Of a stretch of 64,000 nt of DNA, positions 22,909-34,636 are shown piece after piece (within the stretch, counting starts at the first letter, position 1; every line of letters starts with the position of its first letter). This DNA is from Panulirus ornatus. Its lineage: Eukaryota; Arthropoda; Malacostraca; Decapoda; Palinuridae. The stretch spans positions 24,258,476-24,322,475 of the forward strand of contig NC_092235.1 in NCBI RefSeq assembly GCF_036320965.1, read 5' to 3'. Under the pieces are notes generated by a model that searched no databases, was not told the DNA's origin, and saw only the letters and a list, made by a program, of their open reading frames with translations. The position numbers and the translations under genes were made by a program.

Positions 22909-23369
22909 ACGACCCAGACAGGTATAATTGTGAATGTTTTGTATTTGAAAGGCTCATATCTCTCTGAGCTTGTGCAAGGATTGCTTGTCTGTCTCGCCTT
23001 AAGTGTCTTGCATACCAAGTACAAAGTACAAAGTGATGAAACATCGTACAAATTTTACAGGTATGTTGGTGTGTCTTGACTCACCATGATAGTTCACTCA
23101 TTGGAGAATGATACAGGGTATACTTTTATTGTCAGAGGCTTCAAACTTTTGTATATACACTCAATTTTATTTGATGAGCTCAGGAGGAGGATGGCCTCTA
23201 GGTAGAAATATTGGATGGTTGGGTGAAAGAATTAATTCTTTAGCCAGATAAAAGGATGGATGGCTTTTAATAGATGGACTTACGTGGTGCTCTCAATAGA
23301 TTACCTCTTTGTTCCTTACCACAATACTCCTTGTGGTCTTAGACTATTAATATATCTCAAAGTGGCTAA

Positions 23370-23377
23370 CTCAGGGA
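23370..23377 (+). promoter_or_regulatory. Predicted miR-125/lin-4 target site (8-mer)
   Basis: CTCAGGGA is the full complement to nucleotides 1-8 of miR-125/lin-4 (UCCCUGAG). In the same register, AAGT at 23360-23363 is complementary to nucleotides 15-18 of miR-125, giving 3' supplementary pairing across a symmetric six-base internal loop. It lies 462 bp after the stop codon. lin-41 is a known lin-4/miR-125 target in other animals. That this copy is used is an inference. Confidence 0.6.
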
Positions 23378-23880
23378 TCCAGTTCTATATTTGGCTTTGA
23401 TGTGTCATTCCACACATGTGCGATAAATGCCCACTAACAAGGGGGCTTTACATCTCTGTGAATGCACATGTGTGTATACTTGTGTGTATGCAGCACTGCA
23501 GTAGGTTGATTGCAGTGCATACAATTTTGCAGCTCATTTAGGGCCACATGAGCACCAGATTAAGGTTTTGCTGGCAGATTACCGGGGTTTGAGGGTTTAA
23601 TCATTTTGATATATAATTACAAAAGTTAGAACTCTTAATGTTATGCAGACCAAGATTATAATTTATAAGATATTTTTTTAGGATGAGTATTGTTTAATAT
23701 TCTGGATTATATATGCACAAAATACCAAAGTTATTCAGATTTCATAGAAATTTGGAATTACCAGTAATAGGTGCTGCATAGTCTTAAAACTAGTAAAGAT
23801 GAATTCTTATAATACTTTACCAGCACTCTATATATGCCAGCAACCTTGATCTGGTTTGTGACCCCACTCAGGTATTTCCC

Positions 23881-23910
23881 ACAACCTGATTACTCCTCAG
23901 GACTACCTCA
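23881..23910 (+). promoter_or_regulatory. Predicted let-7 target site 1 (8-mer)
   Basis: CTACCTCA at 23903-23910 pairs with let-7 nucleotides 1-8. ACAACCT at 23881-23887 is complementary to let-7 nucleotides 10-16 and could add 3' pairing, but only with a target loop of about 15 bases, so its contribution is doubtful. Confidence 0.55.
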
Positions 23911-24449
23911 CTGTTAGAGTTAAGAAACAGGTATTCTAATCTTGTTATGTTGATAACATATATATAGCATATTTTAGCATGCAATCAGGTGCTGCTTGAG
24001 CACATTGGAGAAGAAAATCTAATAGGCTGTATGAAGTACGCCTAGCGTTAGGGGTAAATTCTTCTTAAAAAACGGGTGTAATATCATAAAAGTAATCATT
24101 TTGTTTTCAGTGTAGATTGTGTCACTCTGTGACTTTAATTCAGTTTTAGTGCACAGCCTAATTGGCATGCAAATTTGTAGTGTAGTGTAAAGCTGGTTAA
24201 ACTTTATGATGGCAGAAGTTGAATGACTTGATTGGTGTGCAAAGGTCTGCAAGCAAGTACAGCAAGTTGATCCAAAATTGTGGCATTTATATTGTCCAAG
24301 TTGGGATGGGTAAAGGCTACCTACTCTAAAGCACAGAATGGCAGGTTCTCAAGAACATGCTTCCCACTGTCTTTACAGGTGTATTACTCAGCTTTTATTA
24401 CTGTTGGCTTCAGCAGCTCATGAACCAAGCTCTCTCTAGTTCTGGTGAT

Positions 24450-24470
24450 GATATACGTAATACTACCTCA
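24450..24470 (+). promoter_or_regulatory. Predicted let-7 target site 2 (8-mer plus in-register 3' pairing)
   Basis: TACTACCTCA at 24461-24470 pairs with let-7 nucleotides 1-10. TATAC at 24452-24456 pairs with nucleotides 15-19 in the same register, separated by a symmetric four-base internal loop. Fifteen of 21 positions can pair. This resembles the bulged let-7 sites that regulate lin-41 in nematodes, and is the strongest candidate regulatory site in the window. Confidence 0.75.
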
Positions 24471-27400
24471 AGTAATTTACTATCTCAGGAATACCTATCA
24501 TGTTAATCAGCTTCAAGCAGATAAATCATTGCAGATGAGTTATGCTTCCAGGAACCATGCTTAGAAAGCAGTCATATATTTGTAGATACTCTAGTTTTGA
24601 AAAGAAAAAAAGTGAACCTGATAAGGTATGCATAAATAATTTTGCTTCTGTTAATTTTCTAAAACATTGATTTGTGCATTTATGATCATAAGGCCCTATC
24701 ATGGAAAAAAATGCATGTATAGTGTTTTCATTTCAAGTGTTATAACAGGCATTCTGATTGTATCTGTATCATGTTTTGACCATCTGAATATGGTTAACCC
24801 ACCAGATACTTGTGAAGCAATGTCTTTACCTAAATGTGACATTACTGGCAACTATTTTTTCACCTAGAGGTCATGTATGTACACTTTGCGTTGACCAGTG
24901 ATTGTAATAATAGAGAAAATATTAATTCATTCATAATGTTTAAAGTTTTGTAGAGGAAGTACATCTATTTTTTCTAATGGCCAAAAATTTATTGCATGTT
25001 CCTGATTAAAGTACAATTTTATATTTTCAGTAAAGTCGGTTGTCCATAATTCAGCTCATGTTAATGGAAAGCTGATGTTAAGTATCCCATCGTTATTTCT
25101 TTTTATAAGGCTTTTCATGTAGTCTGCCCATAAAATAATTTGGTTACGCATTGCCTCCAACAACTTTGATATACCATAATATTTGATGACCTTTTTGCAT
25201 TCTTCTTGACACATTCCCCTTCTGTTGTATTGATTGATACCTTAAATTTACTTTTGCATTAGTTTATTGTATCTTTCATATAGAAACTATTACATTTTTG
25301 ATAAAGAAAAATGGCATATTTTCTTCAGTGAGTTTTTTAATTCATATACTAACTGCAATAAATCCTTTTGTGAAATGTCTTGTAAACAAAATTTACTGTT
25401 CTGAGTGGGTGAATGGAATGTAGTTTGAATTTCTTGCTAAATAGTCTGATTTTGACATCAGACCTCAATAACTTCATGGGAATTTAAGAATTTGCGGTTT
25501 AGGTCACAGGGAAATTTTCATATCTATTGTAGAAGGTATTAGTTTAACTATGTAAGGTACTTGTGGATTTCATTGTAAGTTGTTGAGATTGATTTTATGT
25601 AATTTCATTTATCAGTTTTGTGCATTTAACTTGAATGTAAAACAAATATCTTAAAGCATTGTTATTTTGTCACCAGAAAATTTATATTTTTTTAATGTGG
25701 TATTTGTACTAATTGATGTGCTTAGAACAAAACAAAGTCCACCCAACCCCAGTTCAAATAAAGAGTCTTAAGTTACCAGAATGTATTTTTGACTTCATAA
25801 TATACAATAATATGAAAGTATGTCATGTATTTCCTCAATAAGGCATTCATCCTCTAAAGTTTTCTATGGAGTAATTATGAAATACAAGACCAGTTTTCAG
25901 TTGTGCAAGTATTATGTAGATATTTACCTGGCAGAGTAGATTTTATGCACAAAAAAAGAAATCTGGATACCTCATCTTTTTAATATTTTTTTATATTGAT
26001 ACAATTTGTTTTATAATTCATATATTTTGAAGTATTAGCTTTATAGAGCTATGAAAGAAACAATTGTATAATGGTTTTATTCTCATGAATTAAGACACTT
26101 TTGAGGAATTAGCTTAGACCGTCATTGTAGTTACAGTTGTAGAACGAAAATTGGCTTAATTAAGTATTCAAAACACTACTTAAAGAATTATTACATTACA
26201 TTGCTTTTTAGGATTCATTAAGTTTTTTTTGCAATGAATTATTTGAAAAATATTAAGAGGCTGATCTTCCCAATGTTGTAATTGTGCATTGGAATGAAAA
26301 TAGGGTATTTGAGGAATTGATAATTTTCTTATATCAGTTTCTTAATCTTCGTCAATAAAAAATAGTATATGTGAATATAGTAATAGATTCAAATGCCTAA
26401 CTACAATGTTGCCATTATACATTTCATTTAACAGTAAATTGAGACATAATGTTAAGTTATTTTGTTAAATACAAATAAGATGATAATGGATTTTACTGAA
26501 ACAGACTGTTCATGGTCTTTATTCTTTAAATATAATCTTTGGATATATAATTTGTAATTTTGAGTTAATGTAAGTTTCATGCTCGAGAAAAATTGAGCTG
26601 TCTGTCTAGATGTCATGAAGCTGCTCACTCACATTTATAACCATGTAATGCCACATCTCAAGATGTGGAGGTGTTGAAGATCTAAAACTAGGATTCTGAT
26701 TATATTATATGGAAATAAGGCATATTGATATACTTGATATTAGGAGAAGCAGTTGCCAACAGCTTTCGTCATTAGCAGTAGATATGCATGTGAAAAAAAA
26801 AAGGAATCCTTCAGCTAATAAGCATACAAGTTAATGTTTAGAGGATTTTTTTAACCTTAATTACAAACAAATTCAGGAAAGGAGAAATAGGAAATAGCAA
26901 GAGTTAATTTGTTTGTACGGATTTAGTTAAACTGTTGACCAATAGATTGGGCTCTTGGTGAGGCACTAACCATTCAGTAAGAAGAACGATTGTAAAGCAG
27001 AAACATATAACAATTGATCTACCTAATGGGTAAACTCCTCTTCATTGAGAAATTTTGATCAATCATTATGAACAGACATCAGTATGGTCCTTTATCTAAG
27101 CTTAAATGTTAAAGATGCAAGTATTACATGTAGTATGTATTGGAATGAAGATGGGCTTTTAGTTTCCACAGATAAATTTATAAAGTTTTTCATTAATATA
27201 AATGTGTTGATAAACTTCTTCATTCACGTACTGAATGCAGTTGAATTATCAAGAGTTTAGTATTTTAATAAAACTTTGGATCTTGTTTTTTGTGTTAGGT
27301 GCTTGATGGTACAGTATATTATTTTATATGGCTGTCTCTATTTTGTGTTTTTAAATCAGTTTTGATTATAGAGAGATCAATATGCCAGTATGCTGCTGAA

Positions 27401-28094
27401 GTATTATCTGGTATTCAAAAATATTAACATTGTGCAAAATAGGAATTTGTTAGCATTTTAAACATTACTGAAATTTTTTTTTTCTTCAAAACCTGTACTG
27501 TAAAACAAGGGTGCCATTGACATTGTTTTTCCAGGTACAAAAGTTGTTTCAAAATTCTCTACAGTATTATGTTTACATAAAGTATTAAAGTCATCTTTGA
27601 ATATGCTTCAAAAATATTGTTCTTACAGTTGTATAGATATGATTTCCAAAGTAATTTTGATGTCATTTGTGAACCAAGATGAGGCACTCGTCCATTTTAA
27701 CAGTGGTGCGAAGACTGTCATCTTGGAATTTGGTGCAGCATTTTGTATATTAAGACATTTTGAATGTGAATTGGTGTATTACTCAGGTATTTTTATAAGC
27801 TTTATATTATTACTACCTTTCGATCAAACTATTTTGACAAGTAGGTTTTTACAATCGCATAGATTTTTTATTTGACTTTTATCTTTATAAATATTTACAT
27901 AAATGATACTTTCCTAAATGAATTTCAGCTTGAGGTTTTTCTTTTCTTTTTTTCTAAGTTGCTTCCTTAGCACATAATCAGATGAGGTTAACCTCATTGG
28001 ACGTTGTTTATAGTATTTTAAAGCAAACATGCCTCTAAGTTATTGTACCTGAAATTGTGTCATCCATAACCAAGTGCAGTTTTGTACAGATTAT

Positions 28095-28102
28095 CTACCT
28101 CA
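28095..28102 (+). promoter_or_regulatory. Predicted let-7 target site 3 (8-mer)
   Basis: CTACCTCA, complementary to let-7 nucleotides 1-8, with no obvious in-register 3' pairing. It counts only if the trim71 3' UTR extends more than 5 kb. A weaker TACCTCA 7-mer lies at 25968-25974. Confidence 0.35.
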
Positions 28103-29761
28103 TTCCACAGAGATTTACAAAAGGCAGACATCATTTTGATTCAGGAATGTTTGCAGTTAAGTATAATTTTCTTTGTGTGAGGAAACTAAATATTCCATAC
28201 AGTAAGTAGCATTGTGTGTAAATGTAAATTCACTTTGTTCAAATATTGTCCTTTTTATATTTTCTAAAATTAGCTATACATGTATTGCAGGCAAGATGCC
28301 TTATACTGAATATCCATAAAAGACCTTGGTTTCACCTTGTAAACTATAGATCTTTTATATCTTCTTGACTTATTGCTCTTTATTTATCGTTGAAAATTTA
28401 ATTGAAATATTCCCAGAGCTGCTGGACAGATATGTCATAGGTTACATATTGCTTAAAATGAGTGTGTCATGAAAGTAAAACTTTCTATACACCAGTTTGT
28501 CAACATGTTTGCTTAAAAAAAAAAAATTTTCTCAACATATGAAGCAGGGTACTGATGCACAGTCTTTACCAGACACAATGGCCTTCATCATACATTATTC
28601 TGAATGAATGTAAATTACCCTGCTGCTGAAAGGAAACTAACTGCCAGTGTGTTTACATGCTGCAGATGTTTTCTGGGGAAGCAGTTAGTGGCTGCCTATG
28701 TTGAAAACCTTAGATTTGCCCAAACAATTTTAGCAATAATGTGAGCCCATATTGTGTATGCCGGCTTGTGCGCTTAATCCTGGGTGATAAATACAAAATT
28801 TTCATCCGAGTATCAAAAATTGTGGTACTAAAGGGAAATGTAGGAGTCTGAAAGTAAGTTGTAGCAATGGAACAGCAGTGCTTGTGTGTGGATTTGGTGA
28901 GTCTGTGGGATATGGATGGAGGTTGTCAGAAGGATGGCCAGATAAAGTAACTTAGCTTCTTAATTACTTAACAGGTTATTGTCCAACAAATTTACCAAAA
29001 AAGTAATCTTTAACTATGAAAATATATAATTGCTATTGTTAATATTGTTACTTCAGGTTACGTGGAAATTCTTCCAAACCTCTAATTCTGTATGGTCTTT
29101 CATTTTCGCTTTCATAGTGTTTTTATTTTGTTGAAAAGTAATTTACTAAGTGTCTATTTGAACAAAATTATTTTGCCTAACCTCATAACTGTTTATATTC
29201 CAGTTTACAAGATGGAATTTAAATGGGCTCATCAAATTTTGGGTTAATAATCATGGCTTCATTTTGTGATAGATGCAGTACATAAAGAGTGCTCCACTTT
29301 GAAAATGCATTAGTTTTCAAGCATTTCTGCTCAGCATTTTGTTGGATAGCTCTGCTAGTTATCAGTGTGCTTTGTAAATTGCATCGTATTAAATTATATT
29401 TCATTTATGGAATAAAACTTTAAAGTACCCACAAATATTGAGCCCTATTTATAAAAGCAATATCAATTAAACTTGCAGCATTAACTAGCATGGAAAGTTT
29501 ATTTAAGAATGTAAAACTCAGAACATGAATTAGAAAGGTTTAGGAGATGTGGTGTATGAGGGTTTGATAAGTTTTGACAAAAAAAGATTGTCCAACAGAT
29601 TCTCAGGTTGAAAGTGGTACTTATGAAAATTTTGGAAAAGGTCTGTATGCAGCACATACTGATATGAAAGACATTAAGGTTAGAGATTTATGGTGTTTTT
29701 AGTATAAGAGACAACTACCAGTGATATTTACCCCAGATGCTTAACATGCTCAAGTTTAGTC

Positions 29762-30225
29762 CATTAACAGTATGTTGACCTTAGTTCCATTTTACTCTAT
29801 CCTCCGCATGCCTTTCACCCACCTTTATGTTCAGGCCCTGATCATTTTAAAATCTTCTGTGTTCCATCCTTCCATCTCCAGTTTAATTTTCCATTCTCCA
29901 TGTTTCCTCCACTTCTGACATGTATATCCTCTTTGTCAACCCTTCCTCTTTCATTCTATACATATGTCCAAACCATTTCAGCACAGGCTCTTCTGTTTTC
30001 TCACCACATTCTTTTTATTACCACACAACTCTCCTTCCCTTCATTACTAACTCGATCAAACTCCCTCACACCATGTATTGTCCACAAACATTTCATATTC
30101 AACTCGTCCACCTTCTTTACACTTGTTTGTCATTTCCCACATTAGTAACGTAGTACCACAACCAGGCCCCACGAACCTTTCTATGGTTACCCAAGCCACA
30201 GCACATGCCTTGGTTCATTCCATAT
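29762..30225 (-). mobile_element. Old, rearranged LINE fragment
   Basis: On the - strand this matches, with much divergence, the C-terminal RT region and 3' UTR of the LINE at 30516-32195 (compare the words around CTCGATCAAACTCC and CCTGATCATTTTAAAATC with the intact copies). The coding part at 29820-30130 is full of stops, and the UTR part at 30140-30215 is partly deleted. Confidence 0.7.
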
Positions 30226-30241
30226 ATATATATATATATAT

Positions 30242-30469
30242 TTTTTTTTTTTCAAACTATTCGCCATTTCCCGCGTTAGCGAGGTAGCGTTAAGAACTGA
30301 GGACTGGGCCATTGAGGGAATATCCTCACCTGGCCCCCTTCTCTGTTCCTTCTTTTGGAAAATTAAAAAAAATTGAGAGGGGAGGATTTCCAGCCCCCCG
30401 CTCCCTCCCCTTTTAGTCGCCTTCTACGACACGCAGGGAATACGTGGGAAGTATTCTTTCTCCCCTATC

Positions 30470-30472
<3 letters not shown>
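30242..30472 (-). mobile_element. SINE-like element, family 1, copy 1
   Basis: About 230 bp. Read on the - strand it starts GGGATAGGGGAGAAAGAATA, has a C/G-rich centre with AGAAGGCGACTAAAAGGGG, and ends in CGCTACCTCGCTAACGCGGG, ATGGCGAAT and an A-run (the T-run at 30241-30252). Other copies lie at 33388, 50938 and 52838. No convincing tRNA A/B boxes were found. Its last about 30 bp match the tail of the LINE below. Confidence 0.85.

Positions 30473-30515
<43 letters not shown>
30473..30515. repeat. (TA)n microsatellite between SINE and LINE
   Basis: An uninterrupted TA run that directly joins the 5' end of SINE family 1 to the truncated LINE. Confidence 0.95.
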
Positions 30516-30517
<2 letters not shown>

Positions 30518-32188
30518 CTTTGCGGAAGATGAAAGCCGGCAAGGCAGCAGGTTTGGATGGTATTGCAGTGGAATTTATTAAAAAAGGGGGTGACTGTATT
30601 GTTGACTGGTTGGTAAGGTTATTTAATGTATGTATGACTCACGGTGAGGTGCCTGAGGATTGGCGGAATGCGTGCATAGTGCCATTGTACAAAGGCAAAG
30701 GGGTTTAAGAGTGAGTGCTCAAATTACAGAGGTATAAGTTTGTTGAGTATTCCTGGTAAATTATATGGGAGGGTATTGATTGAGAGGGTGAAGGCATGTA
30801 CAGAGCATCAGATTGGGGAAGAAGAGTGTGGTTTCAGAAGTGGTAGAGGATGTGTGGATCAGGTGTTTGCTTTGAAGAATGTATGTGAGAAATACTTAGA
30901 AAAGCAAATGTATTTGTATGTAGCATTTATGGATCTGGAGAAGGCATATGATAGAGTTGATAGAGATGCTCTGTGGAAGGTATTAAGAATATATGGTGTG
31001 GGAGGCAAGTTGTTAGAAGCAGTGAAAAGTTTTTATCGAGGATGTAAGGCATGTGTACGTGTAGGAAGAGAGGAAAGCGATTGGTTCTCAGTGAATGTAG
31101 GTTTGCGGCAGGGGTGTGTGATGTCTCCGTTGTTGTTTAATTTGTTTATGGATGGGGTTGTTAGGGAGGTGACTGCAAGAGTTTTGGAAAGAGGGGCAAG
31201 TATGAAGTCTGTTGGGGATGAGAGAGCTTGGGAAGTGAGTCAGTTGTTGTTCACTGATGATACAGCGCTGGTGGCTGATTCATGTGAGAAACTGCAGAAG
31301 CTGGTGACTGAGTTTGGTAAAGTGTTTGAAAGAAGAAAGTTAAGAGTAAATGTGAATAAGAGCAAGGTTATTAGGTACAGTAGGGTTGAGGGTCAAGTCA
31401 ATTGGGAGGTGAGTTTGAATGGAGAAAAACTGGAGGAAGTGAAGTGTTTTAGATATCTGGGAGTGGATCTGGCAGCGGATGGAACCATGGAAGCGGAAGT
31501 GGATCATAGGGTGGGGGAGGGGGCGAAAATTCTGGGAGCCTTGAAGAATGTGTGGAAGTCGAGAACATTATCTTGGAAAGCAAAAATGGGTATGTTTGAA
31601 GGAATAGTGGTTCCAACAATGTTGTATGGTTGCGAGACGTGGGCTATGGATAGAGTTGTGCACAGGAGGATGGATGTGCTGGAAATGAGATGTTTGAGGA
31701 CAATGTGTGGTGTGAGGTGGTTTGATCGAGTAAGTAACGTAAGGGTAAGAGAGATGTGTGGAAATAAAAAGAGCGTGGTTGAGAGAGCAGAAGAGGGTGT
31801 TTTGAAATGGTTTGGGCACATGGAGAGAATGAGTGAGGAAAGATTGACCAAGAGGATATATGTGTCGGAGGTGGAGGGAACGAGGAGAAGAGGGAGACCA
31901 AATTGGAGGTGGAAAGATGGAGTGAAAAAGATTTTGTGTGATCGGGGCCTGAACATGAAAGGAGGGCAAGGAATAGAGTGAATTGGAGCGATGTGGTATA
32001 CCGGGGTTGACGTGCTGTCAGTGGATTGAATCGGGGCATGTGAAGCGTCTGGGGTAAACCATGGAAAGCTGTGTAGGTATGTATATTTGCGTGTGTGGAT
32101 GTATGTATATACATGTGTATGGTGGTGGTTTGGGCCATTTCTTTCGTCTGTTTCCTTGTGCTACCTCGCAAACGCGGGAGACAGCGAC

Positions 32189-32195
<7 letters not shown>
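30516..32195 (+). mobile_element. 5'-truncated non-LTR retrotransposon (LINE), most complete copy
   Basis: Begins inside the reverse transcriptase (GKAAGLDGIAVEFI) and runs to a 3' tail GCTACCTCGCAAACGCGGG, CAGCGACAAA and an A-run. The polymerase is read at 30516-30704, then after a one-base frameshift at 30716-31978. Visible motifs are DLEKAYDRVDR (first catalytic Asp), LRQGCVMSPLLFNLFMDG, FTDDTALVADS (the YADD-box equivalent, with Thr where Ala is usual), CFRYLGVDL, and a C-terminal [14 protein letters not shown] block. Compared with the copy at 49292, a 10-bp deletion near 31950 changes the last codons. The N-terminal endonuclease is absent. The tail domain is most like RTE-type elements, but the clade is uncertain. 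It cannot encode an active protein as it stands. Confidence 0.92.
30716..31981 (+). pseudogene. Reverse transcriptase ORF of the LINE (frameshifted)
   Basis: About 410 codons are open after the frameshift and hold RT motifs 2 to 7 and the C-terminal RGRPNWRW block, with both aspartates of the catalytic DD present. The upstream part (30516-30704) is in another frame, out of step by one inserted base around 30700-30708. The reading frame ends early because of a 10-bp deletion near 31950. Antisense frames of 130-210 codons over this region are shadows. Confidence 0.85.

Positions 32196-32249
<54 letters not shown>
32196..32249. repeat. (TA)n microsatellite after LINE tail
   Basis: Uninterrupted TA run following the A-run of the LINE. 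It probably grew from the LINE tail. Confidence 0.95.
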
Positions 32250-32250
<1 letters not shown>

Positions 32251-33020
32251 TGAGGAGGGTGGGTGTGTTGGAAATGAAATGTTTGAAGACAATATGTGGT
32301 TTGAGGTGGTTTGATCGAGTAAGTACTGAAAGGGTAAGAGAGATGTGTGGTAGTAAAAAGTGTGGTTGAGAGAGCAGAAGAGGATGTGTTGAAATGGTTT
32401 GGACATATGGAGAGAATGAGTGAGGAAAAGTTGACAAAGAGGATTTGTGTGTCAGAAGTGGAGGGAACGAGAAGTGGGATACTAAATTGGAGGTGGAAGG
32501 ATAGTGGAAAAGATTTCGAGTGATCTGGGCCTGAAGGTCAGGAGGGTGAAAGGCGTGCAAGGAATAGAGCGAATTGAAATGATGTGGTATACCGGGGTCG
32601 ACATGCTGTCTTTGGATTGAACCAGGGCATGTGAAACGTCTGGGGTAAACCATGGAAAGTTTTGCGGGGCCTGGATGTGGAAAAGGAGCTGTGGTTTTGG
32701 TGGATTACACATGACAGGTAGAGACTGAATGTGAACGAATGTGGCCTTTGTTGTCTTTTCCTAGCGCTACCTTGCGCACATGCAGGGGGAGGAGATGCCA
32801 TTTCATGTGTGGTGTGGTGGCAATGGGAATGGATGAAGGCTGCATGTGTGGATGTGTATATGTGTACATGTCTGTGTATGTATACATCGAAATGTATAGG
32901 TATGTATGTGTGCGTGTGTGGGCATTTATGTATATACATGTGTATGTGGGTGGGTTGGGCCATTCTTTCTTCTGTTTTCTTGTGCTACCTCACTAACGCA
33001 GGAAACAGCGTCTGAGTATA
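32250..33020 (+). mobile_element. LINE fragment, long-3'-UTR subfamily
   Basis: Carries the C-terminal RT region (words for [27 protein letters not shown] with frameshifts), then a 3' UTR about 250 bp longer than in the 30.5 kb copy. The UTR includes GAGACTGAATGTGAACG and ends in GCTACCTCACTAACGC, CAGCG and AATATTTAATAAATAA. It is about 15-20% diverged by eye, hence older. Confidence 0.85.
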
Positions 33021-33384
33021 ATATTTAATAAATAAGATGTATACATGCTTGCTTTCATCCACTCAATGCCTTGCTTCCCCACAGGAAATGGCACAGATGC
33101 ATGAAAGAAAAAACAAATAACACACTCTCCTCTTCTCGCCCACACCTGATTGTGCCACCCCTTGTGTCAAGAAATATGAAGAAAGGCCACAAATATGTAT
33201 TTTAAAAATTTTAAAACAGGTTTTTCCACTTCAAATATTTATAAATACTTTCCCTTATCTTTCCCTTTCCCCTTTCATTAACCTCTCTGTTTCATTTAAG
33301 GCCTGACCTTGATTTGGACTTTTGCATATTACTAGAACCCCCAGTGTATAAATATATGTTGTTATTATTATTATTAATCGTAAA
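33021..33384. other. No gene seen
   Basis: AT-rich spacer between repeats, possibly including a diverged inverted LINE tail near 33045-33120 (TGCTTGCTTTCATCC). Confidence 0.4.
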
Positions 33385-33387
33385 CAT

Positions 33388-33592
33388 TCACCATTTCTCA
33401 CGTTAGCGAGGTAGCATTAAGAACAGAGGACTGAGCCTTAGAGGGAATATCCTCACTTGGCCCCCTTCTCTGTTGCTTTTTTTTTTGGGAAAAGTGAAAA
33501 ATGGGAGGGGAGGATTTCTAACTCCCACTCTCTACCTTTTAGTCGCCTTCTATGACACAGGGAAGACATGGGAAGTATTCTTTCGCCCCTAT
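33388..33592 (-). mobile_element. SINE-like element, family 1, copy 2
   Basis: Same structure as copy 1: CACGTTAGCGAGGTAGC at the left edge, GAATATCCTCACTTGGCC, a T-rich tract, then TTTTAGTCGCCTTCTATGAC and AGTATTCTTTCGCCCCTA at the right. Several CpG sites have decayed. Confidence 0.85.
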
Positions 33593-33599
33593 TATTATG

Positions 33600-33970
33600 A
33601 TGTTTGATTGCCATTTCCCACATCAGTCTGGTAGGGCCAGAAACAGACGGAGAACAGTCCAGTCACTGGTATACACATATATAAGTAAATGCCCATATAC
33701 ACACATATGCATACACAGACATATACACATTTACACACGTAATATTCATGCTTGTTTTCATCCGTTCCTGGCATTACCCCACCCCAAAGGAAACAGCATT
33801 GCTACCCTCTGCTCCTGCGAGGTAGCACCAGGACAACAGACAAAAAGACCACATTCGTTCTCTCAGTCTCTAGCTGTCATGTGTAATGCACTGAAACCAC
33901 AGCTCCCTATCCACATCCAGGCCCCATAGACCTTTCCATGGCTTACCCCAGACGTTTCACATGTCCTGCA
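33600..33970 (-). mobile_element. LINE 3' UTR fragment, long-UTR subfamily, inverted
   Basis: In the reverse direction this matches the UTR of the copies at 32250 and 43030, from the CGCTGTTTCCC-like tail (about 33605) to CACATCCAGGCCCCATAG and CCATGGCTTACCCCAGACG. No coding sequence is retained. Confidence 0.8.
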
Positions 33971-34636
33971 AAGATGATAAAGATTACTTTGTTGCTCTGC
34001 TATCTTATATGGCAGATCCTCTAAAACCTATTTTTAGCAGATGCTTGTCCACCAAATATCAAAGATACAGAAGTTATGATCACATTTTGTCGCCCTTTTA
34101 GTAAGTGTATCACAGAGTATCACACAGTGGTATTAAGATTGTGGCCTACTGTTGGACATTGTTCTTATGTTATAGTTAGCGACATTATTCTCAAGTAAAA
34201 ATGTGTTCATGTAATTAAGTGTTAGATTAAGGCATGTTAATTTTGCAATGCATTAAATGTTTCAAAGACTGACCTTATAGTGGGATTTTGGGTTTAGATT
34301 TTCAAAAATGCCATCAAATGGGTTACTCCTTTTAGACGTTATTTTAGTGGCGTCAGTGTCTTGCTTAAAATGGGCTTAAATCATATCCCTATAGCATGTA
34401 GCAAGTCCAAGACTCTTCATGACTGACTACTTAACACATTCAAAATAATTTTTGTTTACTGTCAATGCATTTAAGGTCAGCATAGATTATATCCATTAGG
34501 TTTCCAAACCCTAGTGAGCAAAACCAAACCTTATATTTTCCATACATTCAAAGACTCTACATTACTGGAATTTTGAATTTGAAACCCTCTTATTCTTTAT
34601 GAACAAATTTGAAGTAAAGAATGTGCTAGACTTGCC

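Larger units (their letters stand above)
22909..29750 (+). other. trim71 3' untranslated region (end not determined) and AT-rich flank
   Basis: After the TGA the sequence is AT-rich, almost free of the LINE/SINE repeats that crowd the rest of the window, and has no coding segment. Canonical AATAAA hexamers occur at 25757, 26354 and 29410 among others, so the true 3' end cannot be fixed from sequence. Three let-7 8-mers and one miR-125 8-mer argue that the UTR reaches at least 24470 and perhaps 28102. Short frames such as 27597-27875 resemble nothing known. Confidence 0.55.

Noticed and set aside
31504..32653. Antisense frames of 130-211 codons over the LINE (also at 43354, 49305, 55766)
   Set aside because: Mirror frames of the reverse transcriptase; the same amino-acid strings recur at every LINE copy.
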